From the NCBI GenBank assembly GCA_035444285.1, contig DAOMOK010000002.1, positions 1 to 64,000 of the forward strand: a stretch of DNA of 64,000 nt. Reading direction: 5' to 3'. A program made the translations under genes and the position numbers. Each line of letters starts with the position of its first letter. Position 1 is the stretch's first letter. The stretch is from CAADGU01 sp035444285. Lineage in GTDB: Bacteria > Chloroflexota > Anaerolineae > Promineifilales > Promineifilaceae. Below, in pieces: positions 33,794 through 42,908 of the stretch. Below the pieces are notes generated by a model. The model ran no database searches. It saw only the letters and a program-made list of their open reading frames with translations, and was not told the DNA's origin.

Positions 33794-34276
33794 ATGTTAA
33801 AACCCCAGAGACAAAATGGAGATGTTTTGATACTGACTGCCCCGCAAGTCATCATTTTAATTGCGCCCCATTTCGACGAAGGATCGGTTGTTGGTTGCCT
33901 GTCTGAACTGCGCCAACAAGGAATCTCTGTGTCATTGATGGGCGTAACATCTGGGCTGATTGGCAGCGAACATGGCGTAACCCTGCGCCCGGACAGTTCG
34001 TTGCTAACTGGCGACAGACTCGTTTCATCGCGGAAACAGGCGCTTGTCATTGCCGGCGGCGCCGCTTGTGCGGCGGCCATTTTATCTGACCCGCGCAGCC
34101 ATGAACTTATCCGGCAAATTTTGCAGACGGATGGCTATGTGGCGGCGCTGTCTGGTGCGGAGGGGTTGGTGCAGGAGGTGATGCGGCCGGAATGGGCAGC
34201 GCGGTTTGGGGCGCAGAGTGGGGTGGAAGGGACGGCCGTGTTTGCCCAAAACCTTATTAATCATATTTCAACATAA
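33794..34276 (+). CDS. DJ-1/PfpI-like protein lacking the nucleophilic cysteine
   Basis: 160 residues with the DJ-1/PfpI fold outline: VIILIAPHFDEGSVVGCLSELRQQG (first strand and the conserved Glu), then GGAACAAAIL, then the nucleophile elbow. Where family members have AAICHGP, this protein reads AALSGAEGLV, so Cys is replaced by Ser and the adjacent His is absent. It is therefore unlikely to be a classical deglycase or protease, and may be a ligand-binding or regulatory relative. The start ATG 33794 is chosen because the fold begins there; the open frame extends 62 codons further without homology. Fragments resembling its C-terminus recur downstream. Confidence 0.65.
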   Translation: MLKPQRQNGDVLILTAPQVIILIAPHFDEGSVVGCLSELRQQGISVSLMGVTSGLIGSEHGVTLRPDSSLLTGDRLVSSRKQALVIAGGAACAAAILSDPRSHELIRQILQTDGYVAALSGAEGLVQEVMRPEWAARFGAQSGVEGTAVFAQNLINHIST

Positions 34277-34295
34277 GCAACAAAGGAGAAACAAC

Positions 34296-35927
34296 ATGCA
34301 CAATAACCTCATAAACATACCGAAGCTTGTTGTGTTGAGCATACTGCTTCTGCTAACCGCCGCCTGCGGCGCAAGCGGAGAGGCCCAAACTGATGCCAAC
34401 CTTGAAACGGCCGAATCAGGCGTAGTTTCTGCATTAGAGGACGTGCAAAGCGCTGTCGTCCAAATTGTAGCCACCGGTAGTTTTAAGGACCCTGAACAGG
34501 GAACACAAATGAACGCTGCCGGTTCTGGTTCAGGCTTCATCATCGATCCTTCTGGTATCGCCATTACAAATAATCATGTGGTAACCGGTGCTTCGTTTTT
34601 GAAGGTTTTTATCCAGGGTGAAGAAGAACCGCGTAATGCAAAAATCGTGGCTGTGTCGGAATGCTCCGATGTGGCTGTTATCGACATTGACGGTGACAAC
34701 TTCCCTTATTTGCAATGGTATGAAGGCGACATAAAAGTTGGCATGGATGTTTTTACGGCCGGTTTCCCGCTAGGCGATCCAGAATTTACCCTGACAAAAG
34801 GAATTGTTTCCAAAGCAAATGCCAATGGTGAAACATCATGGGCCTCCATTGACAAAACAATTGAACATGATGCGACAATCAATCCGGGTAATTCAGGAGG
34901 GCCATTAATCAACGCAGACGGGCGGGTGGTCGGTGTGAACTACGCCGGCTCCCTCAGCACCAATCAATATTTTGCGATTTCCCGTGACGAAGTCTTTGGT
35001 ATGTTGGACACTTTGTTATCTGGTCAGGATGTCAATTCCATCGGCGTCAACGGGTATGCACTAACCAGCAAATTAGCCGGGGGCCTGGGTATTTGGGTTT
35101 CTTCGGTAGATACGGGTTCACCCGCCTCCCGCGCCGGGGTTCAATCAGGGGACATCATCTTTAAATTGCAAGGATTTAACTTGAAAGACATCTCCACGAT
35201 GGAGGAGTATTGCAACATCATAAGAAGTCACGACGTCGATTCAGTCATGTCTATAGATGTCATTAGAATTGCCGACGGAGAGGCTGAAATTTTGGTGGGC
35301 GAGCTAAATGGAACTGAACTACAGGTAGATCTGACAGTTCCGCTAAATGCCGATGGGCAATCTGATACCACAGGAAATGGCACCAGTGTTACCTCAACAG
35401 GTTCTTCGGGATCGGCTTCTTTTAATGTCAATCTTATTCAAAACCCAGGCAATGAAGAACCGCTTGTGAATGGTGAAATTCCATATTGGGAAGAGGCTGC
35501 CGGTAATAATTGGGGGCAAAATTCAGAGATACCCGTTTATGATGGGCGCGCCTATTTCGATGCGGGCGAAGCAGGACAATACGCTATATTAAGTCAGGAT
35601 GTTGATGTATCGGGTTTTGCCACCAGCATAGATCAGGGGAATCAAGAATTCACTTTTATTGCCCATATGCGGTCTTATCCATTGCAACCTTTTGTCCCAG
35701 TTGATAGCGCACAGGTTTTTGTGGCGTTTTTAGATACAGATGGCGAGGAAATTAATACTGTAAAATCTGAGGAGTATTTCTCGACAGAAAGTTGGGTAAA
35801 AGTGGATGATGTCCTAATAGCCCCATCTGGAACTCGTTGGATTCGCATCAGTTTGGTTAGTACAAAATATGGTGGCTACGACAGTGATGGTTATTTTGAC
35901 GACTTATCGCTGATTGCGCTGCCGTAA
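34296..35927 (+). CDS. HtrA/DegP-like serine protease lipoprotein with C-terminal jelly-roll-like domain
   Basis: Extracytoplasmic quality-control protease, 543 residues. Signal peptide with lipobox LTAAC (Cys24). Catalytic triad: His94 (ITNNHVVTG), Asp125 (SDVAVID), Ser200 (GNSGGPL). A PDZ domain follows (~270-360; GIWVSSVDTGSPASRAGVQSG split as GIWVSSVDTG and SPASRAGVQSGD). After a Ser/Thr-rich linker, residues ~400-543 form a beta-rich domain (NLIQNPGNEEPLV, AYFDAGEAGQYAILSQDVDV, YFDDLSLIALP) resembling carbohydrate-binding jelly rolls. That tail is not standard for HtrA and may attach the enzyme to glycans. AAAGGAGAAACAAC precedes ATG 34296. Confidence 0.85.
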   Translation: MHNNLINIPKLVVLSILLLLTAACGASGEAQTDANLETAESGVVSALEDVQSAVVQIVATGSFKDPEQGTQMNAAGSGSGFIIDPSGIAITNNHVVTGASFLKVFIQGEEEPRNAKIVAVSECSDVAVIDIDGDNFPYLQWYEGDIKVGMDVFTAGFPLGDPEFTLTKGIVSKANANGETSWASIDKTIEHDATINPGNSGGPLINADGRVVGVNYAGSLSTNQYFAISRDEVFGMLDTLLSGQDVNSIGVNGYALTSKLAGGLGIWVSSVDTGSPASRAGVQSGDIIFKLQGFNLKDISTMEEYCNIIRSHDVDSVMSIDVIRIADGEAEILVGELNGTELQVDLTVPLNADGQSDTTGNGTSVTSTGSSGSASFNVNLIQNPGNEEPLVNGEIPYWEEAAGNNWGQNSEIPVYDGRAYFDAGEAGQYAILSQDVDVSGFATSIDQGNQEFTFIAHMRSYPLQPFVPVDSAQVFVAFLDTDGEEINTVKSEEYFSTESWVKVDDVLIAPSGTRWIRISLVSTKYGGYDSDGYFDDLSLIALP

Positions 35928-35936
35928 ATTAGGGGC

Positions 35937-35990
35937 AACGGCCGTTTCCCACCCATCAACAGAGAACGTGTAAGGGAAGCGGCCGTTTTT
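35937..35990 (+). terminator. Terminator built from two ACGGCCGT-type octamers
   Basis: AACGGCCGTTTCCC (35937-35950) pairs with GGGAAGCGGCCGTT (35974-35987), one mismatch, followed by T's. It is one of three similar structures (also 37705 and 39646). Confidence 0.65.
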
Positions 35991-36023
35991 GTGCAGCGGC
36001 TTATCAACCATATTTCAACATAG
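35976..36023 (+). pseudogene. Remnant of a DJ-1-like gene 3' end
   Basis: Reads EAAVFVQRLINHIST-stop in frame, closely matching the C-terminus TAVFAQNLINHIST of the gene ending at 34276. No upstream part is present. It suggests duplication of the 3' end of that gene together with its flank. Confidence 0.6.
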
Positions 36024-36085
36024 GCAGCCGCGAGTGTAATCGAGAAGCAAAATCGCTGCTGCCACACAAAACAAAGGAGAAAAAC

Positions 36086-37690
36086 ATGCGCAGAATCACA
36101 ACTATTTTTGCCGTCTTTATATTCGTCATCTTAGGGGTATGGTTCCTCCACAATAGCTTATTCCAGGCTGTTCAGGCATCGCCGCTTGTTCCTAACACAT
36201 CAACGGCAACAAGTATCTGGCAAATTGATACAAATATAGACAATGCAGTAAGTGCAGGTTTTTATACGTCGCTGGCGCTAGACAGTCATGACAACCCACA
36301 CATCAGTTATAGTCAGTGGATCAGTAGTAATGTCAAATATGCTTTTTGGGATGGGACAAACTGGCAAGTAGAACTGATAGAAAATGTTGGGTCGGGAACG
36401 TCCAGTATCGTGACATCTTTGGCTTTAGATAGTAACGATTATCCGCATATTAGCTACGACTACGATGAAGAAGCCTTGAAATATGCTTATTGGGATGGCG
36501 CAAATTGGCAAATACAAACAGTAGATAACATCGGGCAAACGGGGCGAGATAATTCTTTGGCTCTTGATGGTAATAATTATCCGCACATCAGCTACGTACA
36601 GGTTGATTTGACAGATACAGTCAAACATGCCTATTGGGATGGCATATATTGGCAGATACAAATAGTTGATACATCTGCCGCGCTCCGCGAGACATCATTA
36701 GCCCTGGACAGCAATGGATATCCCCATATCACCTATCGAGATTGGGTGACCGCTACCAATAGCGACCTGAAGTATGCTCATTGGAATGGAAATGATTGGC
36801 AAATTTCAATCGTGGATGGGTTGGGAGATACAGGGCATAGGCCATCCCTCGCTCTGGATAGTAACGATAACCCCCACATTACTTATTATGACTCTACCAA
36901 TGACGACATGAAATATGCTTATTGGGACGGCAACAATTGGCAAATTGAGACCGTTGATAGTGCAGGGGATGTTGGTTGGGATTCGGCGTTGACGCTAGAC
37001 AGCCAAGATTCTCCCCATATCAGCTATCACGATTCAACCAATACGGCTCTGAAATATGCTCGTTGGGACGGCAACAACTGGCAGACCGAAACTGTAGAAG
37101 ATGCGGGTGGCTGGTTCACTTCTATAGCATTAAACACTAATGAACATCCCCTGATTAGTTATTATTGCAACGGTTGCTCTCCAAGTTTACGGCTGGCACG
37201 CTGGTTAGGGCAAACTGCCTCAGTTGCCATTGGCGTCGGCGGTGGTGTATTTACACCCACAAATTCATTGACGTTTACTTTTCCGTCTGGCGCATTCTCG
37301 GAGCCGGTGACGATCACTTACACAACGGTTGACCCTGTTGCCCATACGTTGACGGATATAGGGATTTTCTATGAATTAACGGCCGTTTTCACCACCACCG
37401 GGCAACCTGCCCAACTCGAACCGGGCGAGACCTTCACCACTGTTGTGCAATACGATGAAGCTGACCTGCCGCCAGGCGTCAGCGAAAGCAGCCTGGGGTT
37501 GTACTATGCTGTGAGCAGCCTGGTGCAGCAGCTAAACAATGTCACCGCGACGTGGAATCCGGCCAGTTCTAATGTGGTTAACACAGAAACAAATGAGATA
37601 ACGGCCGTTGACTCCCATCTGGGAACCTGGGCCGTGTTTAGCGCCGAGGCCGGGTATGAGGTGTTCTTGCCCGCCGTAGTGAAGCCATAA
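36086..37690 (+). CDS. Secreted repeat (beta-propeller-like) protein with YLP-type tail
   Basis: 534 residues with an N-terminal signal peptide (hydrophobic ~5-28, ending VQAS). From ~50 to ~385 there are about seven repeats of ~48 residues built on SLALDSNDNPHISY ... KYAYWDGNNWQIETVD, a pattern like a seven-bladed propeller. The rest is a beta-sandwich region (FTFPSGAFSEPVTITYTTVD) seen in ZU5-like autoproteolytic or adhesion proteins. It ends VFLPAVVKP, one of the recurring C-terminal tails here. ACAAAGGAGAAAAAC precedes the ATG. Probably a surface protein; no enzyme motif seen. Confidence 0.75.
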   Translation: MRRITTIFAVFIFVILGVWFLHNSLFQAVQASPLVPNTSTATSIWQIDTNIDNAVSAGFYTSLALDSHDNPHISYSQWISSNVKYAFWDGTNWQVELIENVGSGTSSIVTSLALDSNDYPHISYDYDEEALKYAYWDGANWQIQTVDNIGQTGRDNSLALDGNNYPHISYVQVDLTDTVKHAYWDGIYWQIQIVDTSAALRETSLALDSNGYPHITYRDWVTATNSDLKYAHWNGNDWQISIVDGLGDTGHRPSLALDSNDNPHITYYDSTNDDMKYAYWDGNNWQIETVDSAGDVGWDSALTLDSQDSPHISYHDSTNTALKYARWDGNNWQTETVEDAGGWFTSIALNTNEHPLISYYCNGCSPSLRLARWLGQTASVAIGVGGGVFTPTNSLTFTFPSGAFSEPVTITYTTVDPVAHTLTDIGIFYELTAVFTTTGQPAQLEPGETFTTVVQYDEADLPPGVSESSLGLYYAVSSLVQQLNNVTATWNPASSNVVNTETNEITAVDSHLGTWAVFSAEAGYEVFLPAVVKP

Positions 37691-37704
37691 GTGTCAGTGG
37701 GAGC

Positions 37705-37749
37705 AACGGCCGTTTCCCACAGTTGGGATGATGGGGAAACGGCCGTCTT
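37705..37749 (+). terminator. Octamer-built hairpin after the propeller gene
   Basis: AACGGCCGTTTCCC (37705-37718) pairs with GGGAAACGGCCGTC (37733-37746 region) and is followed by CTTT. Similar to 35937 and 39646. Confidence 0.6.
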
Positions 37750-37782
37750 TCATCAACATCCCATACAATTCAAAAGGAAGGT

Positions 37783-38655
37783 ATGAATATGACAAAGTTA
37801 ACCATTCGCAAAGTTGCGGGCATTGGCCTGCTCGTAACCCTCTTCTTACTGGCTATTGGCATTGTGGGCAGCATGGCCCAGGCCAAACAACCGCCCGGCG
37901 GCTCCATCGCCTTGCAAGCGCCGCCATTCATCAACGTTGCCCACGCCGAAGGCAGCGCCATCAACAACTTCGCCGATGACGAAGCCGGCATCGCCGCCTA
38001 CTTCGACGCCGGCATGACCATCAACCTGAACGACGTAGACCAGCTATACCGCACCATCGAGGAACAAACCGCCACCTACATCCTCGGCTCACTGCCCCTC
38101 ACCGACTATGAGGAAGACCACGATGTGCATCTGTACATCAGCACCGACGGCTGGGTGATGGCCTATTACCGCGACACCGAACCCACCAGCAAAATTTTCG
38201 ACTGGCGCCACTACGATGGCAGCGCCAACCTGCCCAACAAATTAGCCCTGGGCCTGGATATTGTCGCCGCCCAAATTGGGGCCATTGCCAGCCCCAGCTA
38301 TTACCATTTCCGCTACCCCAACGCCACCGACATGATGCTCATCGCAGACTGGCTTGATTATGAGGGTACGGACTCTTTCGATGCGAACATTCCATCAGCA
38401 CTTTCCTATTATGAGCGGAGTTGGTCATTGGCTAAAAATACTGGCAGTCTGTACCGTAATTCCACCTATTATCTTGATGGGACTGAAATTAGCAACACCT
38501 CTGGTGGCACACATGTTTGGGAGTATCGGGAAGGTACGCTCGCTGCATCACAATTAGCTCCAGATACTGTACATACGATTTCCATCGAATTAGACCAATG
38601 GGGCAGCTCAGATACAGCGGCTGGTGGGTTGGCGTTGGTTTATCGGGTGCCGTAA
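37783..38655 (+). CDS. Secreted protein of unknown function
   Basis: 290 residues with a signal peptide (hydrophobic ~11-28, cleavage likely after SMAQA). The mature domain contains VHLYISTDGWVMAYYRDTEPTSKIFDW (split: VHLYISTDGWVMAYY, RDTEPTSKIFDW) and ends with a beta-rich part, SIELDQWGSSDTAAGG. The 5' half is GC-rich with biased codons while the last third is plainer, perhaps a recombination seam. AAAAGGAAGGT precedes ATG 37783. The stop overlaps the next start (TAATG), so the two are coupled. No family recognised. Confidence 0.65.
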   Translation: MNMTKLTIRKVAGIGLLVTLFLLAIGIVGSMAQAKQPPGGSIALQAPPFINVAHAEGSAINNFADDEAGIAAYFDAGMTINLNDVDQLYRTIEEQTATYILGSLPLTDYEEDHDVHLYISTDGWVMAYYRDTEPTSKIFDWRHYDGSANLPNKLALGLDIVAAQIGAIASPSYYHFRYPNATDMMLIADWLDYEGTDSFDANIPSALSYYERSWSLAKNTGSLYRNSTYYLDGTEISNTSGGTHVWEYREGTLAASQLAPDTVHTISIELDQWGSSDTAAGGLALVYRVP

Positions 38656-39347
38656 TGAAGATACGCAAAAATGTCATCCCTTGGCTTTGTGCTCTGGCGG
38701 TGGGCATGATGGTGTTAACGGCCGTCATCTCCCAACGCCTATCCGCCGAACCCTTAGCCTGCAACAGCACTGGCTTCGTCATCACTGGCGCTGACGCGAA
38801 TTGGTGCGAATCTACAACGGCCGTGCCTACTCCCCTCAGCAGCCTGCTCAACCAGGTCTTGCCCCGCATCGCCGCCGACTACACCCGCGCCATCCTGCGG
38901 CTGCCGTTAACGGCCGTGCCCACCCCCCTCAACAACAACCTGGCTCTGGTTGCCGACCGGGTAGGGCTGGATTATGCCCGCGCCAGCCAGCGCGTCCAGT
39001 TAGCCTTTCCGGTGAACGTGGTGAATGATACGGCCGTGCCCCAATTGGTAGGTGACATCACCTCAACCGTTACCGGGCCATCGGCCAGCCAGATACGCTG
39101 GACGACAAACGAATTCGCTGACAGCCTGGTGCATTATGGCACGGACCCGGGTAATTACACAATGAGTGCCAGCAATGACTTGTACGTGACAAACCATGCC
39201 ATCACGCTGACCGGCTTGCAGGCTGATGTGACCTACTTTTTCAAAGTATCCAGCACTGACTTGAGTGGCAATACCTTTCAGAGCAGCGAGAACAGCTTCA
39301 CCTTCACGCCCCAGCAGAGCATTTATCTGCCAGTGATCGTGCGCTAG
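38655..39347 (+). CDS. Secreted protein with FN3-like domain and YLP-type tail
   Basis: 230 residues: signal peptide (WLCALAVGMMVLTAVISQ), a Cys pair near 36 and 52, two imperfect ~38-residue repeats starting TAVPTPL with helical DYTRA / DYARA cores, then a fibronectin-III-like domain (QIRWTTNEFADSLVHYGTDPG; TGLQADVTYFFKVSSTDLSG split likewise) as in purple acid phosphatase N-termini. It ends QQSIYLPVIVR. ATG 38655 overlaps the upstream stop. Probably exported and partnered with the preceding protein; function unknown. Confidence 0.7.
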   Translation: MKIRKNVIPWLCALAVGMMVLTAVISQRLSAEPLACNSTGFVITGADANWCESTTAVPTPLSSLLNQVLPRIAADYTRAILRLPLTAVPTPLNNNLALVADRVGLDYARASQRVQLAFPVNVVNDTAVPQLVGDITSTVTGPSASQIRWTTNEFADSLVHYGTDPGNYTMSASNDLYVTNHAITLTGLQADVTYFFKVSSTDLSGNTFQSSENSFTFTPQQSIYLPVIVR

Positions 39348-39348
39348 C

Positions 39349-39632
39349 AGGCTGTCGGAATAGTTCAGAACACGGACATTTTGCCACTGATTACACCGTT
39401 ACATAAGTTTCCTTAACTGTTCAACTTGGCCTGTCATTCCGAACGCAGTCTTCGGAGTGAGGAATCTTGCTCCTGAATGAATGCAGCAGATTCCTCGTCG
39501 AAGACTCCTCGGAATGACATATAAACTCTCGATTACTTTTGTAACGGTGTACTGATTAACACAGATTTTCACGGAAAACATAACCCAATTTGTGCTAATT
39601 TGTGGCTAAATTTTCTTGCTCCGACAGGCTGC
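39349..39632. repeat. Nested inverted-repeat (MITE-like) element
   Basis: This gene-free interval (39348-39815) contains three nested inverted repeats. Outer: GCAGGCTGTCGG at 39349 versus CCGACAGGCTGC near 39620, one mismatch. Middle: TACACCGTTAC / GTAACGGTGTA. Inner: TGTCATTCCGA...GAGGAATCT / AGATTCCTCG...TCGGAATGACA around 39432-39521. No ORF. The symmetry suggests a non-autonomous mobile element or several palindromes inserted into one another. Confidence 0.65.
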
Positions 39633-39645
39633 CAGGCACCTTCTC

Positions 39646-39690
39646 AACGGCCGTTTCCTGCAATTTGAGGATGGGGAAACGGCCGTGTTT
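39646..39690. terminator. Octamer-built hairpin
   Basis: AACGGCCGTTTCC (39646-39658) pairs with GGAAACGGCCGT (39675-39686). The right arm reads ETAVFVQRL in frame, again like the DJ-1-like C-terminus. Confidence 0.55.
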
Positions 39691-39815
39691 GTTCAGCGGC
39701 TCCTTGATCGTCCATGAGACAATGTCCTGCAATACTACCCGTTATTGGCATAACGATACGATAATTGCTTGTCACTCCTTGCCCTAAAAACCCATACCCC
39801 GTACCGCTGCCCTTT

Positions 39816-42695
39816 CTAGACTTCCGGTGTGGTAGATGGCTCCGATTCGTGGATGGGCAGCGAAATGCAGAAGGTGCTGCCTTTGCCAACCTGGCTTTGC
39901 ACCCAGGCATTGCCGCCATGCCGGGTGGCAATGGTTTTAACAATGGCCAGGCCCAAACCAGAACCTTTGACTTTCTCCGTGCCTCTGGCTTTTACGCGGT
40001 AGAATTTTTCAAACAGGTGTATCTGGTCTTCTTTGGCAATGCCGGGGCCGTTATCTTTGACGCTGATGACCACTTCGCCATTGGCCTGATGCGCTTGCAA
40101 ATAGAGAGGGCCGCTGTTGGGGGCGTATTTGACGCCGTTGCCGATCAGATTGGCAACGGCCTGACGAACCAGCGAGAGGTCGCCAACGATAGAGGAAACG
40201 TCGTCCGTGATGTCAACTTTAATCTGGATGCCGGCCAGGTGGGCGTGCTGCCAGTATTCAGCGGCGATGTCGGCGAGCAACGGCCGTATATCAATCACCT
40301 CCTGCTCCAACTCCATCCCCCCCTCAATACGGGCAATGTCCAGCAAGTCTTCCACCATCTTGGCCATCTGGTCAATGCCGCCCAGAATTTTGCCGACGTA
40401 CTCATGCTGTTTGTCGTTCAACTCACCGGCTAACGAAAGCATAGAGGTGTAACCCCGGATAAACGTGAGCGGGCTGCGCAGGTCATGGGATACCGTGGCT
40501 ACAAAGTCAGACTTCATTTTATCAATCTCTTTAAGATTGGTAATGTCTCGCAGCACGGCCACGCGCCCAAAAACCTGCCCTTCATGGCTGAAAATGGTGG
40601 AGGCGATGGCATTGTAAATTTTGCCGTCACTTGTACTTATTTCCAGGTTTTGCGGCCGTTCATCTTGCCCCATAAGCGCCTGGACCAATGCCGGAATGGG
40701 AATCACATCGGCCACCGGGCGGTTGCGCACGGCATCCACCGTGAAGCCAAATATGCGTTCAGTGGCCGGGTTGATCAGCAGTACCCGCTCCGTCTGGTCG
40801 GTGACGATGACGGCGTCTGACGTGCTGGCCAGGACGGCCGCCAACCGGCGGCGGCCACTTTCGGCGGTAGCGTAGAGGCGGGCGTTTTCCACCAGCACCG
40901 CGCCCTGAGTGGAAAGCGTGGAAAGCAAGTTGCGTTCGGTCAGGTCAAAGCTGTGCGTCTGGCGAAATCCCAGCCAGAGGATACCCTGAAAGCGATCATG
41001 GGAGCGCAACGGAATAGCCAACAACGCCGGAACGGGTAATTCGGCGGTCTCCGGCAGCTCCAGAGCGTTCCTGATCTCTTCGGGCGTCACCAGCATCAGT
41101 TCAGACGCATGGCGCAGCCGGGTCATAATCAGGCGGTCCAAGACGGCCATCTGCTCGGAAGAGGGGCCTTCACCAAACGTCATAGGGTTGCCGCCGCCAG
41201 GGTTGGGTACCACCGCGCGCGCCCCCACTGCCCCGGTGCCACGCAAGGCGCCCCGCAAAATGGCGGGGATGCCTTCGTGAATATCAATGCTGGTAGCCAC
41301 ATCGTGGCTGACGCCCAACAGCAGCGACAGTTCATTCAACCGTTTGCGCATAGAACGCTGCATTTGGGCAAAAGCGCGCTGTAACTGTCCAATTTCGTCA
41401 TCGCGTTGCAGGTAAGAGGCGGGCGTCCAATTACCGCCAGCCGCAATGGTTTTGGATGCGGCTACCATCTCATCCAGCGGCGTGGTAATGTCGCGGCCAA
41501 TAACCAGCACGTGGGCGTAAAACAGACCGGCAGCCACCAGCATGACCAGGAGTAAAGGCCAGCCAATACCCCAGGCCTGTTCCAGCACGGCCGTGTATGG
41601 CACACTGCCCACCACCACTTCCGATGCGTTAGCCGGGGAAGCCACCACAACCAGCTCCCTGGTAAAAGCCATATCGGAACTGTCATTCCAGCGCCAATAG
41701 GCGTCGCCGTTGGTTGGCTGCACCAGCCACAGCGCCGTTAGCCCGGCGGCGTCCGATGACCACTCAGCGTTATCATACCGGGCAAAGTGATATTGTTTCT
41801 TGTTGGGGTCGCTGCGGTCTGGCGGAGGTGGGAGGGGATCATCCAGAGGAATAACCTGCAACGTTTCGGCGATGTTGTAAGCGATCAGTCGGGTGGAAAT
41901 GGTGATGGCCACGCTGTACAACACCAGCAGCGTCAGGCTGAGCAGGATGGCGGTGAAGGCGATGTAGTTGAGGGTGAGCCGCCGCTGTAAACTGCGCTGT
42001 GTGGGGGAGGGGACTAACGGCCGTGACGGTCTCAGTTCTGGCAGGGCGCGCAGCACAAACATGACCACCACACCGCCGACGATGCCCTCCAGCAGACGCG
42101 GCCACAAACTGGCAGCGGCCACCACCAATGCCGCGTCCAGGGCCACCAGTCCGGTAGCCGGCCCGGCGGCAAATGTACTTACACCGGACAATACAGCCAG
42201 CAGCAGCCCACTTAACAGGCCGGCGATAACCGGTTCACGCAGCCAGCGATAGAACCGCCCCATGTAATTTTGCTGCATCAGCACGGCCGTGAACATGGTC
42301 ACAAACGCATAATGAAAGATAGTAAATAACTGGTGGGTTTCCCCCACTGCCTGGCCCAAACCGGCGGCAGCCCCCACCCACAGCGCCGCGATGGGGGGCA
42401 AAATGGCGGCGGCTAACAGGGTGGGCACGGCCGTTAACAAAGCCACATAAGCCGCCGCGCCGGCCGGGGTGGGGACAACCGGATAGGCTAAAAACTGGCT
42501 GGCGACAAAAGCGGCAATGCTTAAGCCAATCAGCCAGCGCCAGTTGCGGCTACCGAGATTGCGTAAATCAGCCCGATACAGGCCGATCAACAACCCGCTG
42601 ATAATGATGTAAGCTGATAAAAGGAGATAGCCCCACAACCGGTCTGGCAGTCCGACCGCTATTGTTTCACTTGCTCCCCAAAGCTCAACCGGCAT
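39816..42695 (-). CDS. Multi-domain membrane histidine kinase (7TM-HAMP-GAF-PAS-HisKA-HATPase)
   Basis: 959 residues. The N-terminal ~240 residues hold seven or eight membrane helices. A further helix (~255-280), an extracytoplasmic loop and a helix at ~375-395 lead into HAMP (ITTPLDEMVAASKTIAAGG). A GAF domain (~455-610), a PAS domain (~630-735; DAVIVTDQTERVLLINPA), HisKA with VSHDLRSPLTF (~750) and HATPase with NLIGNGVKYA, DNGPGIA and GSGLGLAIVKT follow. It senses through the membrane part and possibly GAF/PAS ligands. No adjacent response regulator, so it is an orphan or phosphorelay kinase. ACAGGAAATAAACT precedes the ATG and a strong promoter lies 125-155 bp upstream. Confidence 0.9.
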   Translation of the reverse strand: MPVELWGASETIAVGLPDRLWGYLLLSAYIIISGLLIGLYRADLRNLGSRNWRWLIGLSIAAFVASQFLAYPVVPTPAGAAAYVALLTAVPTLLAAAILPPIAALWVGAAAGLGQAVGETHQLFTIFHYAFVTMFTAVLMQQNYMGRFYRWLREPVIAGLLSGLLLAVLSGVSTFAAGPATGLVALDAALVVAAASLWPRLLEGIVGGVVVMFVLRALPELRPSRPLVPSPTQRSLQRRLTLNYIAFTAILLSLTLLVLYSVAITISTRLIAYNIAETLQVIPLDDPLPPPPDRSDPNKKQYHFARYDNAEWSSDAAGLTALWLVQPTNGDAYWRWNDSSDMAFTRELVVVASPANASEVVVGSVPYTAVLEQAWGIGWPLLLVMLVAAGLFYAHVLVIGRDITTPLDEMVAASKTIAAGGNWTPASYLQRDDEIGQLQRAFAQMQRSMRKRLNELSLLLGVSHDVATSIDIHEGIPAILRGALRGTGAVGARAVVPNPGGGNPMTFGEGPSSEQMAVLDRLIMTRLRHASELMLVTPEEIRNALELPETAELPVPALLAIPLRSHDRFQGILWLGFRQTHSFDLTERNLLSTLSTQGAVLVENARLYATAESGRRRLAAVLASTSDAVIVTDQTERVLLINPATERIFGFTVDAVRNRPVADVIPIPALVQALMGQDERPQNLEISTSDGKIYNAIASTIFSHEGQVFGRVAVLRDITNLKEIDKMKSDFVATVSHDLRSPLTFIRGYTSMLSLAGELNDKQHEYVGKILGGIDQMAKMVEDLLDIARIEGGMELEQEVIDIRPLLADIAAEYWQHAHLAGIQIKVDITDDVSSIVGDLSLVRQAVANLIGNGVKYAPNSGPLYLQAHQANGEVVISVKDNGPGIAKEDQIHLFEKFYRVKARGTEKVKGSGLGLAIVKTIATRHGGNAWVQSQVGKGSTFCISLPIHESEPSTTPEV

Positions 42696-42819
42696 AGTTT
42701 ATTTCCTGTCTTGTGGCTTATGCCGCGCAACAACCCCATTGTGTGATAGACTGCTCCTTACAACTAACTGCCAGGAGTTGTATTTCATCAAGAGTTTACC
42801 ATAAATAAATGTACCTTCG

Positions 42820-42848
42820 ATTATAACATGCGGGCATAGCTGTCGCAA
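42820..42848 (-). promoter_or_regulatory. Promoter of the histidine kinase gene
   Basis: Minus-strand TTGCGA, 17-bp spacer, TATAAT. It implies a leader of about 115 nt. Confidence 0.7.
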
Positions 42849-42871
42849 TTAGTACCAAATGGCGAGGTGGT

Positions 42872-42900
42872 TTGTCAATTACCATAATGTCCATTATCAT
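42872..42900 (+). promoter_or_regulatory. Promoter of the Thr/Pro-rich gene, apparently leaderless
   Basis: TTGTCA, 17-bp spacer, TATCAT. The -10 ends 8 bp before ATG 42909, so the transcript would start at or within a base or two of the start codon. Confidence 0.65.
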
Positions 42901-42908
42901 CCCGCCCA

